A stretch of 64,000 nt of DNA from Pseudomonadota bacterium. GTDB lineage: Bacteria > Pseudomonadota > Gammaproteobacteria > Burkholderiales > Burkholderiaceae_C. A program made the translations under genes and the position numbers. Of this stretch, positions 25,431 to 34,515 are shown in pieces. The stretch lies in contig CAUJHV010000021.1 in assembly GCA_963205115.1 (NCBI GenBank), forward strand, positions 62,001 through 126,000. Direction: 5' to 3'. Under the pieces are notes generated by a model that saw only the letters and a list, made by a program, of their open reading frames with translations, searched no databases and was not told the origin of the DNA. The first letter of the stretch is position 1. Each line of letters begins with the position of its first letter.

Positions 25431-28400
25431 CGCGGCAGCGGCGCAGAAGGGGTCAGGGCGTTGACAAGTTCGAGCACCGCAGGGCCATCGGGCAGGACGA
25501 GTTCGCGCGCCGCAGACCAGACCAGCGACCGGCTGCCGTGGCGCACATCCGGCAACGGCAGGTCATCCGGCCAACGCCAGACCCAGCTGGCCGCGCCGAC
25601 AGGCCGCGCAGGCAGGTGAAGCCGCCAGCCGCCGTTCACGCGCTGCAGCCGCCAGGACAGCGGCCCAAAGGCCGTGGACAGGCCGTCGATGGCGATGTCG
25701 CCGGCGCGCATCCATGAGCCGCGCAGACCGGCGCCCAGCACCAGCTGGCGCTGCGCATCACGCTCGTAGGCGAACAGGTCGATGGCCGCGCGCGCGAAGT
25801 CGGACGCCACCCAGGCATGCGGCATGTCGCCCAGGAAGCGCGGCTGGCGCGCGTCGGGCAGCACGACTTCGGCCCACTGGTTCCAGCCGGCCGGGCGCCG
25901 GTGTCCCATCAGAAAGTCGGTCAGCATGACCACGTCCGCGCCGCGGTCCAGGCGCAGCAGCGCGCCCACGTTGCGCCATTCGTAGGGTGTGTAGTCGGTC
26001 CATGGCCGCGTGCCGGCGGCGCGCGCGCGGGCCTCGTCCGCATAGCGCGCGAAGGTCTGACGCAGCAGGGCCTCGGGCACGCGCACCTGCGCGGGGCTCA
26101 GCGCGACGCTGGTGGAGGTGGCATCGAAATCACCGCGGTCGGCTGCGCCGGCGATGACGGTCAGGCCGTGGTGACGTGCGCTGGCTTCGATCGAGCCGGC
26201 CAGCTCGTATTCGAAGGCGTCGGCCATGCGGCGCCAGCGCTCGGCGTCGCCGGCCTGACCCAGCGCCTCGGCCAACAGCACCGCATCGCGCAGGCCACGC
26301 AGGCCCCAGAAATTGTCCCAGTACGAGTAGGCCGGCTTGTCGAAGTAACCCTCGTGGCTGATCGACGGCGGCAGCAATCCGAACAGGTGGCTGCGGCCGG
26401 GCGCGCGGTGGGCTTCGGTGCGTGTGCTCTGGCGCAGGCGATCCTGGTAGTCGACCACACGCGCGACGCGTGCGGCGTGGCGCTCGAGAAAGGCGCGGTC
26501 GCGCGTGTGGCGCCAGACCTCGGCCACGGCAAACAGGTACTGGCCGTGGCTGTCGTTCTCGGCCACCGGGTCGGCGCCGCGGTGGTCCACGCAGCAGGGC
26601 ACCTTGCCGCTGTCGAAGAGATAACGCCCAAAATCATCGACGAAGTCGCGTGCGGCGTCGGCCTCGCCCAGGCGCAGCAGCGCGCCCACCATCATGGCGC
26701 CGTCGCGGATCCACGTGCGGGCATAGGCGCGTGTGCCGGGCCGCAGCGCGGGGCCGGCGCGCGACATCAGCATCTGTGCCTGCGCGCTGCGCAGGGTCTC
26801 CACCAGGGCACGGCCTTCGGTCGGCAACTGCAGGGTCAGCCGGCTCAGCCGTTCGCGCCAGGGCTCGGCGGCGCGGTCGATGCGCGTGTCCAGTTCGGCC
26901 GGCGTGAGAAGGGCCGCGGCCGTGCGGCGGGCGGCCGGCTTCTTCGCCGCGCGCAGCGCCTGCGGGCCTGCAGGCCGCTCGGCCGATGCGGCGGACGCGC
27001 TGGCGCGTTCGGCGGCAGTGGGCTCGGGCCCCAGCGAGAAGGCCCAGCCGACGCGGGCCTGCGCCCCCGGCGCCAGCGTGACGGTCCAGCGACCGGCTGC
27101 ACTGGCCAGCGCCGACGGGTCGTCCACCGCGCGTGCGCTGCCCGTGTCCAGCCGGTCGTCCAGCGCCAGGCCACTGTCGAAGGCCCAGGCCGTGGCGCGC
27201 GCGGGCGCTGCGGTGAAGACCACCTGCCCGCGGCCGTCGATGGCCAGTTGCGCGGCGTCCCAGCGCAGGCGGCGCACCGGGGCGATGCCGCCGGGCGTGG
27301 TGAGCTGCTGCTGCGGCGGGTTGACCTGCCAGGGCCGCAGCGTCAGCACCAGGTGCAGCGTCTGTGTCTGCGCCGTGGGGTTGTGCAGCGTGTAGCGCGC
27401 CAGCAGCGTGGGTGACCCGGCCGGACCGTCAGCCGCCGTGTCGATGGCCAGGCCCACACGCGGATGCGTCCACTGCACACGCGGCTGCGGCAGGTAGCCT
27501 TCGCGCAGGCTCTGCGTGGCGCCGGCCTGTGCCCAGGTCACCGTGCTGCCGTCGGCCAGCTGCACGCGCGGTTCGATGCTGGGCCCGGCGCGGCCCAGCT
27601 CGATCGCACCGTCCTCGCCGATCAGGCCCGAACGTGCGCCGCCGCCATCGACGCCGACCAGCGTCCAGTAGTGCTGCTGGCCCAGGAAGCTGCGCGGCAC
27701 TTCGCCGCGGGGCAGCCCCGCGGCCAGGTCGGCCAGCAGGGCGTGGCGGTCGGGCCATTGCGCCGGCGTGCGCCAGGTCAGGCGCGGCAGCCCGGCGCCG
27801 GCCGTGCGCCGCACGCGCAGCCAGCGCGCCTGCGCGTCGGGCAGCCACAGCGCGTCGGTGCCGCCGTCGCTGCCTTGCACGGCATCCAGCGGCTGCCACC
27901 GGGTGCCGTCGTCGGAGGTCTCGATGACATAGGCCAGGCGCCGGTCGCGGGCGACGGGCCAGTCCAGCAGCAAGCCGTTGAACTCACGCGCAAAGCCGGC
28001 GTCGATCCACAGGGCATCGGCCATGCGCCGCTCCTTCAGCGGCGGGGGATCGGCCGGCTCGGGCGCGCGCTCCCGCAGATCGAGCGCGGCGACGCACAGC
28101 GTGCTGCGCCCGCCTTCACGCCCCGCGGCCACCACCAGTTCGATGAACTGCGTGCGGCGCAGCCGCTGGTCGGTGGTGGGGCCCCAGGCGAAGCCGAGGT
28201 GGCGCGGGCGCAGGCGCCAATCGATCAGCCGCCCGGGCAGGGCGGCATGCGGCCGGTTGACCCACCAGACGTTGTCGCCACTGGCATCGACAAATTTGAG
28301 CTGCACGTCGTTGACGGCGCCGCTGCCTTTCAGGCGCAGGCCCAGATCGAAGTCCGCCGGCCAGTCCACGGGCCGTTCGCGCCGCATGACGGCATAGCCG

Positions 28401-28702
28401 GAGACGCCGCTGAAGTCGACATCCAGGCACAGGCTGCCGTCGGCGTCGCGCCGTGTGCGTGCCTGCACCTGGTCCGATGCCGAGACCTGCCAGGCGTCGG
28501 CGTCGCGGAAGTCGGCCAGGCGTTCGCTGCGCAGCGCGGCCGGTGCGGCCGCGGATACACCCGCGGCCAGGCCCGCGCCCATCGCCGCCGTGGCGTCCGG
28601 CAGGCCCGCCGCGGCACCGGCCCGCGGCAGCATCGATGCCCACAGCAGCGCCGGCCACACGGCCATGCGGACCTGGCGCGCCCAGGATGTCCGGTGCGTC
28701 AT
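25427..28702 (-). CDS. Large exported (alpha/alpha)6-barrel glycoside-hydrolase-like protein, specificity unknown
   Basis: 1091 aa from ATG 28702, overlapping the preceding permease stop as ATGA. A signal peptide (VWPALLWASMLPRAGAAA) is followed by a beta-rich N-terminal region that includes a discoidin-like part (WIDAGFAREFNGLLLDW, YVIETSDDGTRWQPL). The C-terminal 450 residues form an alpha-helical barrel with acid-rich motifs: RTWIRDGAMMVGALLRLG, VDHRGADPVAENDSHGQYL, YSYWDNFWGLRGLRDA and TPYEWRNVGALLRL. This pattern is that of (alpha/alpha)6 glycosidases of the glucoamylase/debranching type. I cannot assign a GH family. Its place between the importer and GH94 genes suggests it trims the same glucan in the periplasm. 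Confidence 0.75.
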   Translation of the reverse strand: MTHRTSWARQVRMAVWPALLWASMLPRAGAAAGLPDATAAMGAGLAAGVSAAAPAALRSERLADFRDADAWQVSASDQVQARTRRDADGSLCLDVDFSGVSGYAVMRRERPVDWPADFDLGLRLKGSGAVNDVQLKFVDASGDNVWWVNRPHAALPGRLIDWRLRPRHLGFAWGPTTDQRLRRTQFIELVVAAGREGGRSTLCVAALDLRERAPEPADPPPLKERRMADALWIDAGFAREFNGLLLDWPVARDRRLAYVIETSDDGTRWQPLDAVQGSDGGTDALWLPDAQARWLRVRRTAGAGLPRLTWRTPAQWPDRHALLADLAAGLPRGEVPRSFLGQQHYWTLVGVDGGGARSGLIGEDGAIELGRAGPSIEPRVQLADGSTVTWAQAGATQSLREGYLPQPRVQWTHPRVGLAIDTAADGPAGSPTLLARYTLHNPTAQTQTLHLVLTLRPWQVNPPQQQLTTPGGIAPVRRLRWDAAQLAIDGRGQVVFTAAPARATAWAFDSGLALDDRLDTGSARAVDDPSALASAAGRWTVTLAPGAQARVGWAFSLGPEPTAAERASASAASAERPAGPQALRAAKKPAARRTAAALLTPAELDTRIDRAAEPWRERLSRLTLQLPTEGRALVETLRSAQAQMLMSRAGPALRPGTRAYARTWIRDGAMMVGALLRLGEADAARDFVDDFGRYLFDSGKVPCCVDHRGADPVAENDSHGQYLFAVAEVWRHTRDRAFLERHAARVARVVDYQDRLRQSTRTEAHRAPGRSHLFGLLPPSISHEGYFDKPAYSYWDNFWGLRGLRDAVLLAEALGQAGDAERWRRMADAFEYELAGSIEASARHHGLTVIAGAADRGDFDATSTSVALSPAQVRVPEALLRQTFARYADEARARAAGTRPWTDYTPYEWRNVGALLRLDRGADVVMLTDFLMGHRRPAGWNQWAEVVLPDARQPRFLGDMPHAWVASDFARAAIDLFAYERDAQRQLVLGAGLRGSWMRAGDIAIDGLSTAFGPLSWRLQRVNGGWRLHLPARPVGAASWVWRWPDDLPLPDVRHGSRSLVWSAARELVLPDGPAVLELVNALTPSAPLPR

Positions 28703-29523
28703 CCCTTGACGCCGCCCATCAGCAGGCCCTGCATGTAGTGGCGCTGCAGCGCCAGGAACAGCAGCAGCACCGGCAGCACGGTCAGCACGGCGCCAGCCAT
28801 CATCAGCTCGACGTCCTGCACGTGTTCGCGCGACAGGCCGGCCAGCGCCACGGGCAGGGTCTGCAGCTCGCGGTCGGTCAGCACGATCAGCGGCCACATG
28901 AAATCGTTCCACGCGCCCAGGAAGCTCAGCACCGCCAGCGTGACGATCACCGGCCGCAGCAGCGGCAGCACGACGAGGCGGAAGATGCGCCACTCGCCCG
29001 CACCGTCCATGCGCGCGGCCTCGAGCAGTTCGTCTGGGATGCCCTGCGCATACTGGCGCACGAGGAAGATGCCGAAGACGCTGGCCAGCCAGGGCACCAG
29101 CGCGCCGGGCACGGTATTGACCAGGCCCATCTGCTTGAGCATCAGGAACAGCGGCAGCATCGTGACCTGCGCCGGAATGACCATCGCACCCAGCAGCGCG
29201 CGGAACAGCCGGTCGCGGCCCTTGAAGTGCAGCTTGGCGAAGGCATAGCCTGCAGTGAGGTTGAAGGCCAATGACAGCAGCGTCGCGCCGGTGGCCATCA
29301 CCGCGCTGTTGATCAGCTGCCGGCCCAGGCCCGCGGTGGCGAAGAGCTCGCGGTACTGTTGCAGCGAAGGCGCGCGCGGCAGCAGCGGCGGCGGAAACTG
29401 GCTGGCCTCGCCCGGGGCCATCAGCGAGGCCGACAGCATCCACACCAGCGGAAACAGCGTCAGCACGGCGATGACGGCCAGCAGGCCGTTGAGCAGCAGG
29501 GCGTGGGCGGTGCGGCGTCGCAT
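28699..29523 (-). CDS. Carbohydrate ABC transporter permease (MalG/LacG type)
   Basis: 274 aa with six membrane segments and the EAA loop as LLEAARMDGAGEWRIFRLVVLP. The chain ends LMGGVKG like other CUT1 permeases. It lies 12 bp after the partner permease and its stop overlaps the next start (ATGA). With the binding protein at 30405-31742 it forms a second sugar importer, again with no ATPase gene nearby. Confidence 0.88.
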   Translation of the reverse strand: MRRRTAHALLLNGLLAVIAVLTLFPLVWMLSASLMAPGEASQFPPPLLPRAPSLQQYRELFATAGLGRQLINSAVMATGATLLSLAFNLTAGYAFAKLHFKGRDRLFRALLGAMVIPAQVTMLPLFLMLKQMGLVNTVPGALVPWLASVFGIFLVRQYAQGIPDELLEAARMDGAGEWRIFRLVVLPLLRPVIVTLAVLSFLGAWNDFMWPLIVLTDRELQTLPVALAGLSREHVQDVELMMAGAVLTVLPVLLLFLALQRHYMQGLLMGGVKG

Positions 29524-29535
29524 GGTTTTGCCCGT

Positions 29536-30408
29536 TCAGACCGTGCGCGGCGCCACGCGCATCTGCAGCAGTGTCACCACGAACATCAAGGCGAAGAGCA
29601 CGAAGGCCACCGCCGAGGCCGCGCCCAGGTTCCACCACTTGAAGCCTTCGTCGTACATCAGGTAGAGCACCGTGACCGTGCGCTGGGCCGGGCCGCCCTG
29701 CGTCATCACATAGGGCTCGGCAAAGACCTGGAAGTAGCCGGCCATCGTCAGGATGCTCACCATCGCCAGTATCGGCGCCAGCGTGGGCAGCGTGACGTGG
29801 CGGAACTGCTGCCAGGTGCTCGCACCTTCGAGGCTGGCGGCTTCGTACAGGTCCTTGGGAATCGCCTGCAGGCCGGCCAGCAGGATGATCATGTGGTAGC
29901 CGAAGTTCTTCCACACCGACATCAGCACCAGGGCCGGCAGCGCCCAGAAGGGGTCGCCCAGCCAGTCGATCGGGCCGATGCCGAACCAGCCCAGGCCCTG
30001 GTTGATCAACCCGTAGCGGGTGTGCAGCAGGTAGCGCCACACGACAGCCACGGCCACCAGCGTGGTGACCACCGGCGCAAACAAGGCCGTGCGGAAGAAG
30101 CCCTTGAAGCGCACCAGCGGTGCATTCAGCAGCAGCGCCGCCGCCAGCGACGCTGCGATGGACAAGGGCACGCCCACGACCACGAAGAACAGCGTATTGC
30201 CCAGCGCCTGCCAGAACAGCGGCGTCTGCAGCAGCTGCACGTAGTTGTCCAGGCCCACCACGCGCAGGTTGCGCAGCGAGGCCAGGGCATAGATGTCGAA
30301 ATCGGTGAAGCTCATCGCCAGCGCGGCCAGCACCGGCCCCACGAAAAACACCGCGATGGCGATCACTGCAGGTGCCACGAAGCACCAACCGGCGCGCGAG
30401 CCTTTCAT
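29536..30408 (-). CDS. Carbohydrate ABC transporter permease (MalF/UgpA type)
   Basis: 290 aa from ATG 30408, which overlaps the binding-protein stop as ATGA. A hydrophobic N-terminus (FVAPAVIAIAVFFVGPV) leads to SFTDFDIYAL, and the EAA loop is YEAASLEGASTWQQFRHVTLP. There is no large periplasmic P2 loop, unlike the MalF of the first locus, so the two importers are of different subtype. Confidence 0.88.
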   Translation of the reverse strand: MKGSRAGWCFVAPAVIAIAVFFVGPVLAALAMSFTDFDIYALASLRNLRVVGLDNYVQLLQTPLFWQALGNTLFFVVVGVPLSIAASLAAALLLNAPLVRFKGFFRTALFAPVVTTLVAVAVVWRYLLHTRYGLINQGLGWFGIGPIDWLGDPFWALPALVLMSVWKNFGYHMIILLAGLQAIPKDLYEAASLEGASTWQQFRHVTLPTLAPILAMVSILTMAGYFQVFAEPYVMTQGGPAQRTVTVLYLMYDEGFKWWNLGAASAVAFVLFALMFVVTLLQMRVAPRTV

Positions 30409-31742
30409 GCGGCGCGGTCCAGCATCCAGCGCCGCTTTTCGAGCAGCCGGTCGACACGCGCGTCGAGTTCGGCCAGCGCGCCCTCGGGCGGCATGCGTCC
30501 GCGCACGACGAGCTCCAGCACCAGACGCATCTCGGTGGCGATGCGCTCCCATTGCGGCACCTGGGGCACCGGCCGCACCCGCTCGAGCTGCGCGCGAAAG
30601 GCCTGCGAGGGCACATCGGCGCGCAGCGCGGGGCTGTCCCAGGCGCTGCGGCGTGCCGGCAGGTTGCCCGTCATCGCGTGGAAGCGCTGCTGCACGTCGG
30701 GCCGCGTGAGGTAGCGCAGCAGCGCCCAGGCCTCGTCCTTGCGGCGCGAGCCGGCGAACACGCCCAGGCTGGCGCCGCCGGCGATCGAGGCGCCCGGGCC
30801 CTCGGGGCCGGGCAGGGGCGCCGTGGCCCAGGCCGATTGCATCGCGGGCGGCAGGCGCCGGCGGAATTCGCCGATCTGCCAGGGCCCGCTGATGTAGAAG
30901 CTGAAGGTGCCGCGGGCAAATTCGTTCCAGAGATTGGCGATCTCGGTATTGGTCGCCGGCATCGCCAGGCCCTGCGCAAACAGCGTGCGCACGAAGTCCC
31001 AGGCCCGGCGAAACCCGGGGCTGCGGAAATTGCCATAACGGCCGTCTTCACGCAACAGCGGGTCACCCTGCTGCAGAGCCAGCGCCACCAGCGGGTCGTA
31101 TTCGTTCAGCGGCAGCAGCACGCCCCAGCGCTGGGAGTCGCCGTCGCGTCGGGTCAGGGCCTTGAGCATCGTCACCCAGCTGGCCCAGTCGCGCGGCGGG
31201 GCGTCGAAGCCGGCCTGCGCCAGCAGGTCGCGGCGGTAGAACAGCAGCCGCGTATCCACGTACCAGGGCAGGGCCCACAGGCGGCCGTCGAGCCGGTGGG
31301 TCTGCCAGATGCCGTCGAAGTGGTCGGCCGCCGGCACGCCCTCGGGCCCCGCGGCACGGGCATCCAGCGGCTCCAGCGCGCCCAGCGCGACGAATTCCGC
31401 CAGCCAGGTGTTGCCCAGCTGCGCCACATCGGGCAGCACGTCGCCGGCGAAGGCCGTCAGCAGCTTTTCGTGCGCGGCCGACCAGGGCAGCTGCTCGATG
31501 CGCACGCGGATGTCCGGGCGCTCGCGGGCAAAGCCTTGCAGCAACTCGGTGGCGACCTCGCCTTCGCGGCCCATGGCCCAGAAGCGCAGCGTGCCGTCGT
31601 CGCGCCGCGCGCAGGCGCTGCCGGCCAGTGCCAGCGGCCCGGCGGCGACGGTCGCGGCCGCGCGGCCGATCCAGGTGCGACGGTCGCAGCCCTGCACAGC
31701 CTCGCCAGTGGACATCGACCGGGCCGGCGCCTGTGGCGGCAT
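30405..31742 (-). CDS. Extracellular solute-binding protein of CUT1 sugar ABC transporter
   Basis: 445 aa from ATG 31742, which overlaps the GH144 stop by one base (TGATG); an in-frame ATG at 31715 is the alternative. The N-terminus carries a twin-arginine signal (CDRRTWIGRAAATVAAGPLALAG). Family motifs are LRFWAMGREGEVATELLQGF, PDVAQLGNTWLAEF, YVDTRLLFYRRDLL and GTFSFYISGPWQIGEF. It delivers a glucan oligosaccharide to the adjacent permeases; beta-1,2-glucooligosaccharides are inferred from the operon. Confidence 0.85.
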   Translation of the reverse strand: MPPQAPARSMSTGEAVQGCDRRTWIGRAAATVAAGPLALAGSACARRDDGTLRFWAMGREGEVATELLQGFARERPDIRVRIEQLPWSAAHEKLLTAFAGDVLPDVAQLGNTWLAEFVALGALEPLDARAAGPEGVPAADHFDGIWQTHRLDGRLWALPWYVDTRLLFYRRDLLAQAGFDAPPRDWASWVTMLKALTRRDGDSQRWGVLLPLNEYDPLVALALQQGDPLLREDGRYGNFRSPGFRRAWDFVRTLFAQGLAMPATNTEIANLWNEFARGTFSFYISGPWQIGEFRRRLPPAMQSAWATAPLPGPEGPGASIAGGASLGVFAGSRRKDEAWALLRYLTRPDVQQRFHAMTGNLPARRSAWDSPALRADVPSQAFRAQLERVRPVPQVPQWERIATEMRLVLELVVRGRMPPEGALAELDARVDRLLEKRRWMLDRAA

Positions 31743-33274
31743 CAACCCAGCCAGCCTCCGCGGAAGCCGGCCCGTTCCAGGCCGTGGCGCAAGGTGGCCA
31801 CGCGCTGCATCGCCGTCCACACGAAGCCGTCCTGCTGATTGGCCAGCAGGCCCAGCGTGGGACCGGTCTCGATGCCCAGCCAGTCCGTGCCGACCCAGCC
31901 CAGATCGGGTGCGATGCGGCCGTGGATCAGCGGGACGTCGGTGAAGGTGAAACTCGGGTTGAAGGCCATGAATCCATAGCGGCCGTAGATCTCGCGGCCG
32001 TAGCGGCGGTGCATCGCCTGCAGCGCGGGCAGGGCGATCTCGGGCGCGAAGGGTACCGCGCCGGCGGCGGCATAGGGCGCGACGGTGCCATCGTCGTGTT
32101 CGCCCATGCCGCGGCCGGTATAGCTCCTGAAGCGGCGCATGCGCCCGCCGAAGGCGCGACGGATGTCGGCCGGGCCGTCGCAGGCGGTGATGCCCCAGAT
32201 GTCGGCGCCGTAGGCCGCCCAGCCCTCGGGGTTGGCGATGGCGTAGGCGCGCTGGGCGTAGGTGGCGCGCCGCGTGTTCTCGGCATAGTCCAGGCCGCGA
32301 CCGCGCATGTAGTCGTCCTGCAGGCCGCGGAAATCGACCCACAGGTGCGAGAACTGGTGGCCGAACAGCGGCGCAAAGCGCAGGTGCGCGTAGCCGTGGG
32401 CATCGCCCCAGCTCTTGCGGTCGTAGGTGCTGCACCACAGCTGCCAGGCGTCGGGCGCCACGGGGTGGGTGGGCGAACCCAGGGCCAGCAGGTAGACCAG
32501 CATCGATTCGTTGTAGCCCTTCCAGTCGGCGCGGATGAAACCCGTTTCCGGGTGCCAGCCCAGGCTGATGGACGGCGGGCGCACCTGGGCCCAGGTCCAG
32601 TCGACACGCGCGTTCAAGGCCTCCGCCAGGCGGCGGATGTCGGCCTCCTGCGCGTCGTTGCCGTCGAACCAGGCCCCGCAGCACAGTGCACCGGCCAGGA
32701 AGATGGCGGTGTCCACCGTGGACAGCTCGACGCGGCCGTAGCGGTGGCCGTCGCGCATGTCCAGGAAGTGGTAGTAGAAGCCCTTGTAGCCGGTGTTGCC
32801 GTGCGCTTGCGGCCCCTGTGGCGCATCGTGGAAGAAGCGCAGCGTGGCGTGGGCGCGCTGCGCCGCCTGGGCACGCGTGACCCAGCCCCGGTTCGCCGCG
32901 ACGGCGTAGCCCATCAGCGCAAAACCCACCGCGGCCACGCTGGCGAAGGAAGGTGTGGGCCAGCGGTCGGGGATCAGCCCCGTGGCCGGATCCCCCAACT
33001 CCCAGAAATAGCGGAAGCTGCGCCAGGACAGGTCGTCGACCAGCGCGTCGTCGGGCATCGGGCCGTCGGGGTCGGCGCGGCCGGCCTCCAAGGGCACGGG
33101 CATGCGCGCGTGCGAATCGGCAGCGCCGAAAGGCGCGGTCTGGCAGCCGCCCAGCGCCCACAGCGCAGCGAGTGCGGCGCCTTCCAGGACGCTCCGGCGC
33201 GTGAGTGACAGCCCAGGCGCATCCCCGGGCGCATCCCCCGACGCGGCCGCGTCGCCCTGCGAGTCCGGCTCCAC
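31742..33274 (-). CDS. GH144-type (PF10091 'glycoamylase') exported lipoprotein, likely endo-beta-1,2-glucanase
   Basis: 510 aa. The N-terminus combines a Tat motif (LTRRSVLEG) and a lipobox (WALGGC), so it should be a membrane-anchored lipoprotein. The catalytic domain has the PF10091 landmarks in order: SFRYFWELGDPATGLIPDRW, ASVAAVGFALMGYAVAA, YGRVELSTVDTAIFLAG, GWHPETGFIRADWKGYNESM, LLALGSPTHPV, HQFSHLWVDFRG and GFMAFNPSF. Characterised GH144 enzymes hydrolyse beta-1,2-glucan, and the same fold domain occurs in cyclic beta-1,2-glucan synthases. Natural substrates could be osmoregulated periplasmic glucans. It sits 6 bp after glk. Confidence 0.82.
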   Translation of the reverse strand: MEPDSQGDAAASGDAPGDAPGLSLTRRSVLEGAALAALWALGGCQTAPFGAADSHARMPVPLEAGRADPDGPMPDDALVDDLSWRSFRYFWELGDPATGLIPDRWPTPSFASVAAVGFALMGYAVAANRGWVTRAQAAQRAHATLRFFHDAPQGPQAHGNTGYKGFYYHFLDMRDGHRYGRVELSTVDTAIFLAGALCCGAWFDGNDAQEADIRRLAEALNARVDWTWAQVRPPSISLGWHPETGFIRADWKGYNESMLVYLLALGSPTHPVAPDAWQLWCSTYDRKSWGDAHGYAHLRFAPLFGHQFSHLWVDFRGLQDDYMRGRGLDYAENTRRATYAQRAYAIANPEGWAAYGADIWGITACDGPADIRRAFGGRMRRFRSYTGRGMGEHDDGTVAPYAAAGAVPFAPEIALPALQAMHRRYGREIYGRYGFMAFNPSFTFTDVPLIHGRIAPDLGWVGTDWLGIETGPTLGLLANQQDGFVWTAMQRVATLRHGLERAGFRGGWLG

Positions 33275-33280
33275 AGCTTC

Positions 33281-34309
33281 TCAGTACCCGGGCTGTTCCA
33301 GCGCGTGGGCCGCGCCGGTCAGCGCCGCCAGGGTATCGGTGATGAGGGCCGTCGGGATGCCTTCGAGGTAGCCGCGGAAGCGGCCCTTGGCCTCGAAGCG
33401 CTCGCGGAAGTGGGACTCGAAAAAGCGCTCGCCGAAGCGCGGCACGATGCCGCCGCCGATGTAGACGCCGGCGCGCGCGCCCAAGGTCAGCGCCACGTTG
33501 CCGGCGAAGCCGCCCAGCAGCGCGCAGAAGGTGTCGATGGTGCAGCGGCACAGCGGGTCGGTGCCGTGCGCGCCCTGCTCGACGATGGCCTCGGCGGAGA
33601 GCGTGGGCACGTTGTGCCCCAGCACCGCGGCCACGGCGTCGTGCAGCACCGGCAGCCCGATGCCCGACAGCAGCCGCTCGGCCGAGACATGCGGGTGCGT
33701 CCCGCGCACGTGGCGCAGCAACTCGCTTTCGAAATCGTCCATGGGTGCGAGTGTCGCGTGGCCGCCTTCACCGGGCATCGCGATCCAACCCGCAGGCGTG
33801 TGCATGACCCCGCCCACGCCCAGCCCCGTGCCCGGGCCGATGACGGCCAGCGTGCCCCGCGCCAGCGGCGCCGGCCCGTGTGCCCGGTAGTGCGAAGGCG
33901 CCAGGCGCGGCAGGGACAGCGCCAGCGCCTCGAAGTCATTGAGCACGCGCAGCTGTTCCAGCTGCAGGGCCTGCTGCAGCCCGGCGCGCGAGAAGCGCCA
34001 GGGGCTGTTGGTCATGGCCACTTCGTCGCCCAGCACGGCGGTGGCCACGGCCAGGGCCGCGCGCCGCGGTGGCGACCAGGTGCCGTCGCAGGCGGCGCGC
34101 ACCTGCTCCACGTAGGCGGCTGCCGCGTCCGCCGGGCCGGAGAATGCGGACACGGGCAGCGTGCGCACCTGCGTCACGGGCGCGCCGGGTGCGGCCACCC
34201 AGCCGAATCGGGCGTTCGTGCCGCCGATGTCGGCCACAAGCCATGGCGTCCCGGCAGGGCCTTGCGAGGCGATCGAGGAGGGTTCCAAGGCGTCGTTGAA
34301 TGCGTTCAT
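33281..34309 (-). CDS. glk: Glucokinase (Glk family), first gene of the glucan operon
   Basis: 342 aa, the normal length for bacterial ATP-dependent glucokinase. Motifs: phosphate loop VADIGGTNARFGWV, catalytic Asp in LNDFEALALSLP, GPGTGLGVGGV, and PGEGGHATLAP with the sugar-binding Glu and His. It phosphorylates glucose left by the phosphorylase. The 206-bp divergent gap to the glucokinase-HexR gene contains two candidate operators. Confidence 0.9.
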   Translation of the reverse strand: MNAFNDALEPSSIASQGPAGTPWLVADIGGTNARFGWVAAPGAPVTQVRTLPVSAFSGPADAAAAYVEQVRAACDGTWSPPRRAALAVATAVLGDEVAMTNSPWRFSRAGLQQALQLEQLRVLNDFEALALSLPRLAPSHYRAHGPAPLARGTLAVIGPGTGLGVGGVMHTPAGWIAMPGEGGHATLAPMDDFESELLRHVRGTHPHVSAERLLSGIGLPVLHDAVAAVLGHNVPTLSAEAIVEQGAHGTDPLCRCTIDTFCALLGGFAGNVALTLGARAGVYIGGGIVPRFGERFFESHFRERFEAKGRFRGYLEGIPTALITDTLAALTGAAHALEQPGY

Positions 34310-34365
34310 GGGGAAGCGGCAGCGGAAGGGTCCGGCCGCCCGTGACTGCTGGCGTCTTGCTGCAA

Positions 34366-34380
34366 GGTAGCAAAACTACA
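34366..34380. promoter_or_regulatory. Candidate HexR operator on the glk side of the divergent promoter
   Basis: GGTAGCAAAACTACA fits TGTAGT-N3-ACTACA at 10 of the 12 palindrome positions. It lies next to ATACCCGG, which is mirrored by CGGGTAT on the other side of the gap. A TATTGT hexamer read leftward could be the -10 of the glk operon. Confidence 0.5.
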
Positions 34381-34441
34381 ATACCCGGACAAGAGAAGAA
34401 CACCGAAGATCACTGGCTTTCCCTGGTGATCGGGTATTTCC

Positions 34442-34456
34442 TGTAGTGAAGCTACG
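34442..34456. promoter_or_regulatory. Candidate HexR operator on the glk-hexR side of the divergent promoter
   Basis: TGTAGTGAAGCTACG fits TGTAGT-N3-ACTACA at 10 of the 12 palindrome positions. Together with the site at 34366 and the arms AATACCCG/CGGGTATT and GATCAC/GTGATC between them, it makes the whole intergenic region close to a mirror image, so each divergent promoter seems to have its own copy. Autoregulation of the HexR fusion is inferred. Confidence 0.5.
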
Positions 34457-34515
34457 CATTCGAAGTCTGCCACACGTGCCGCGGCTGCGCCGAGCGGTGC
34501 GCCAGGAGGTCCGTC

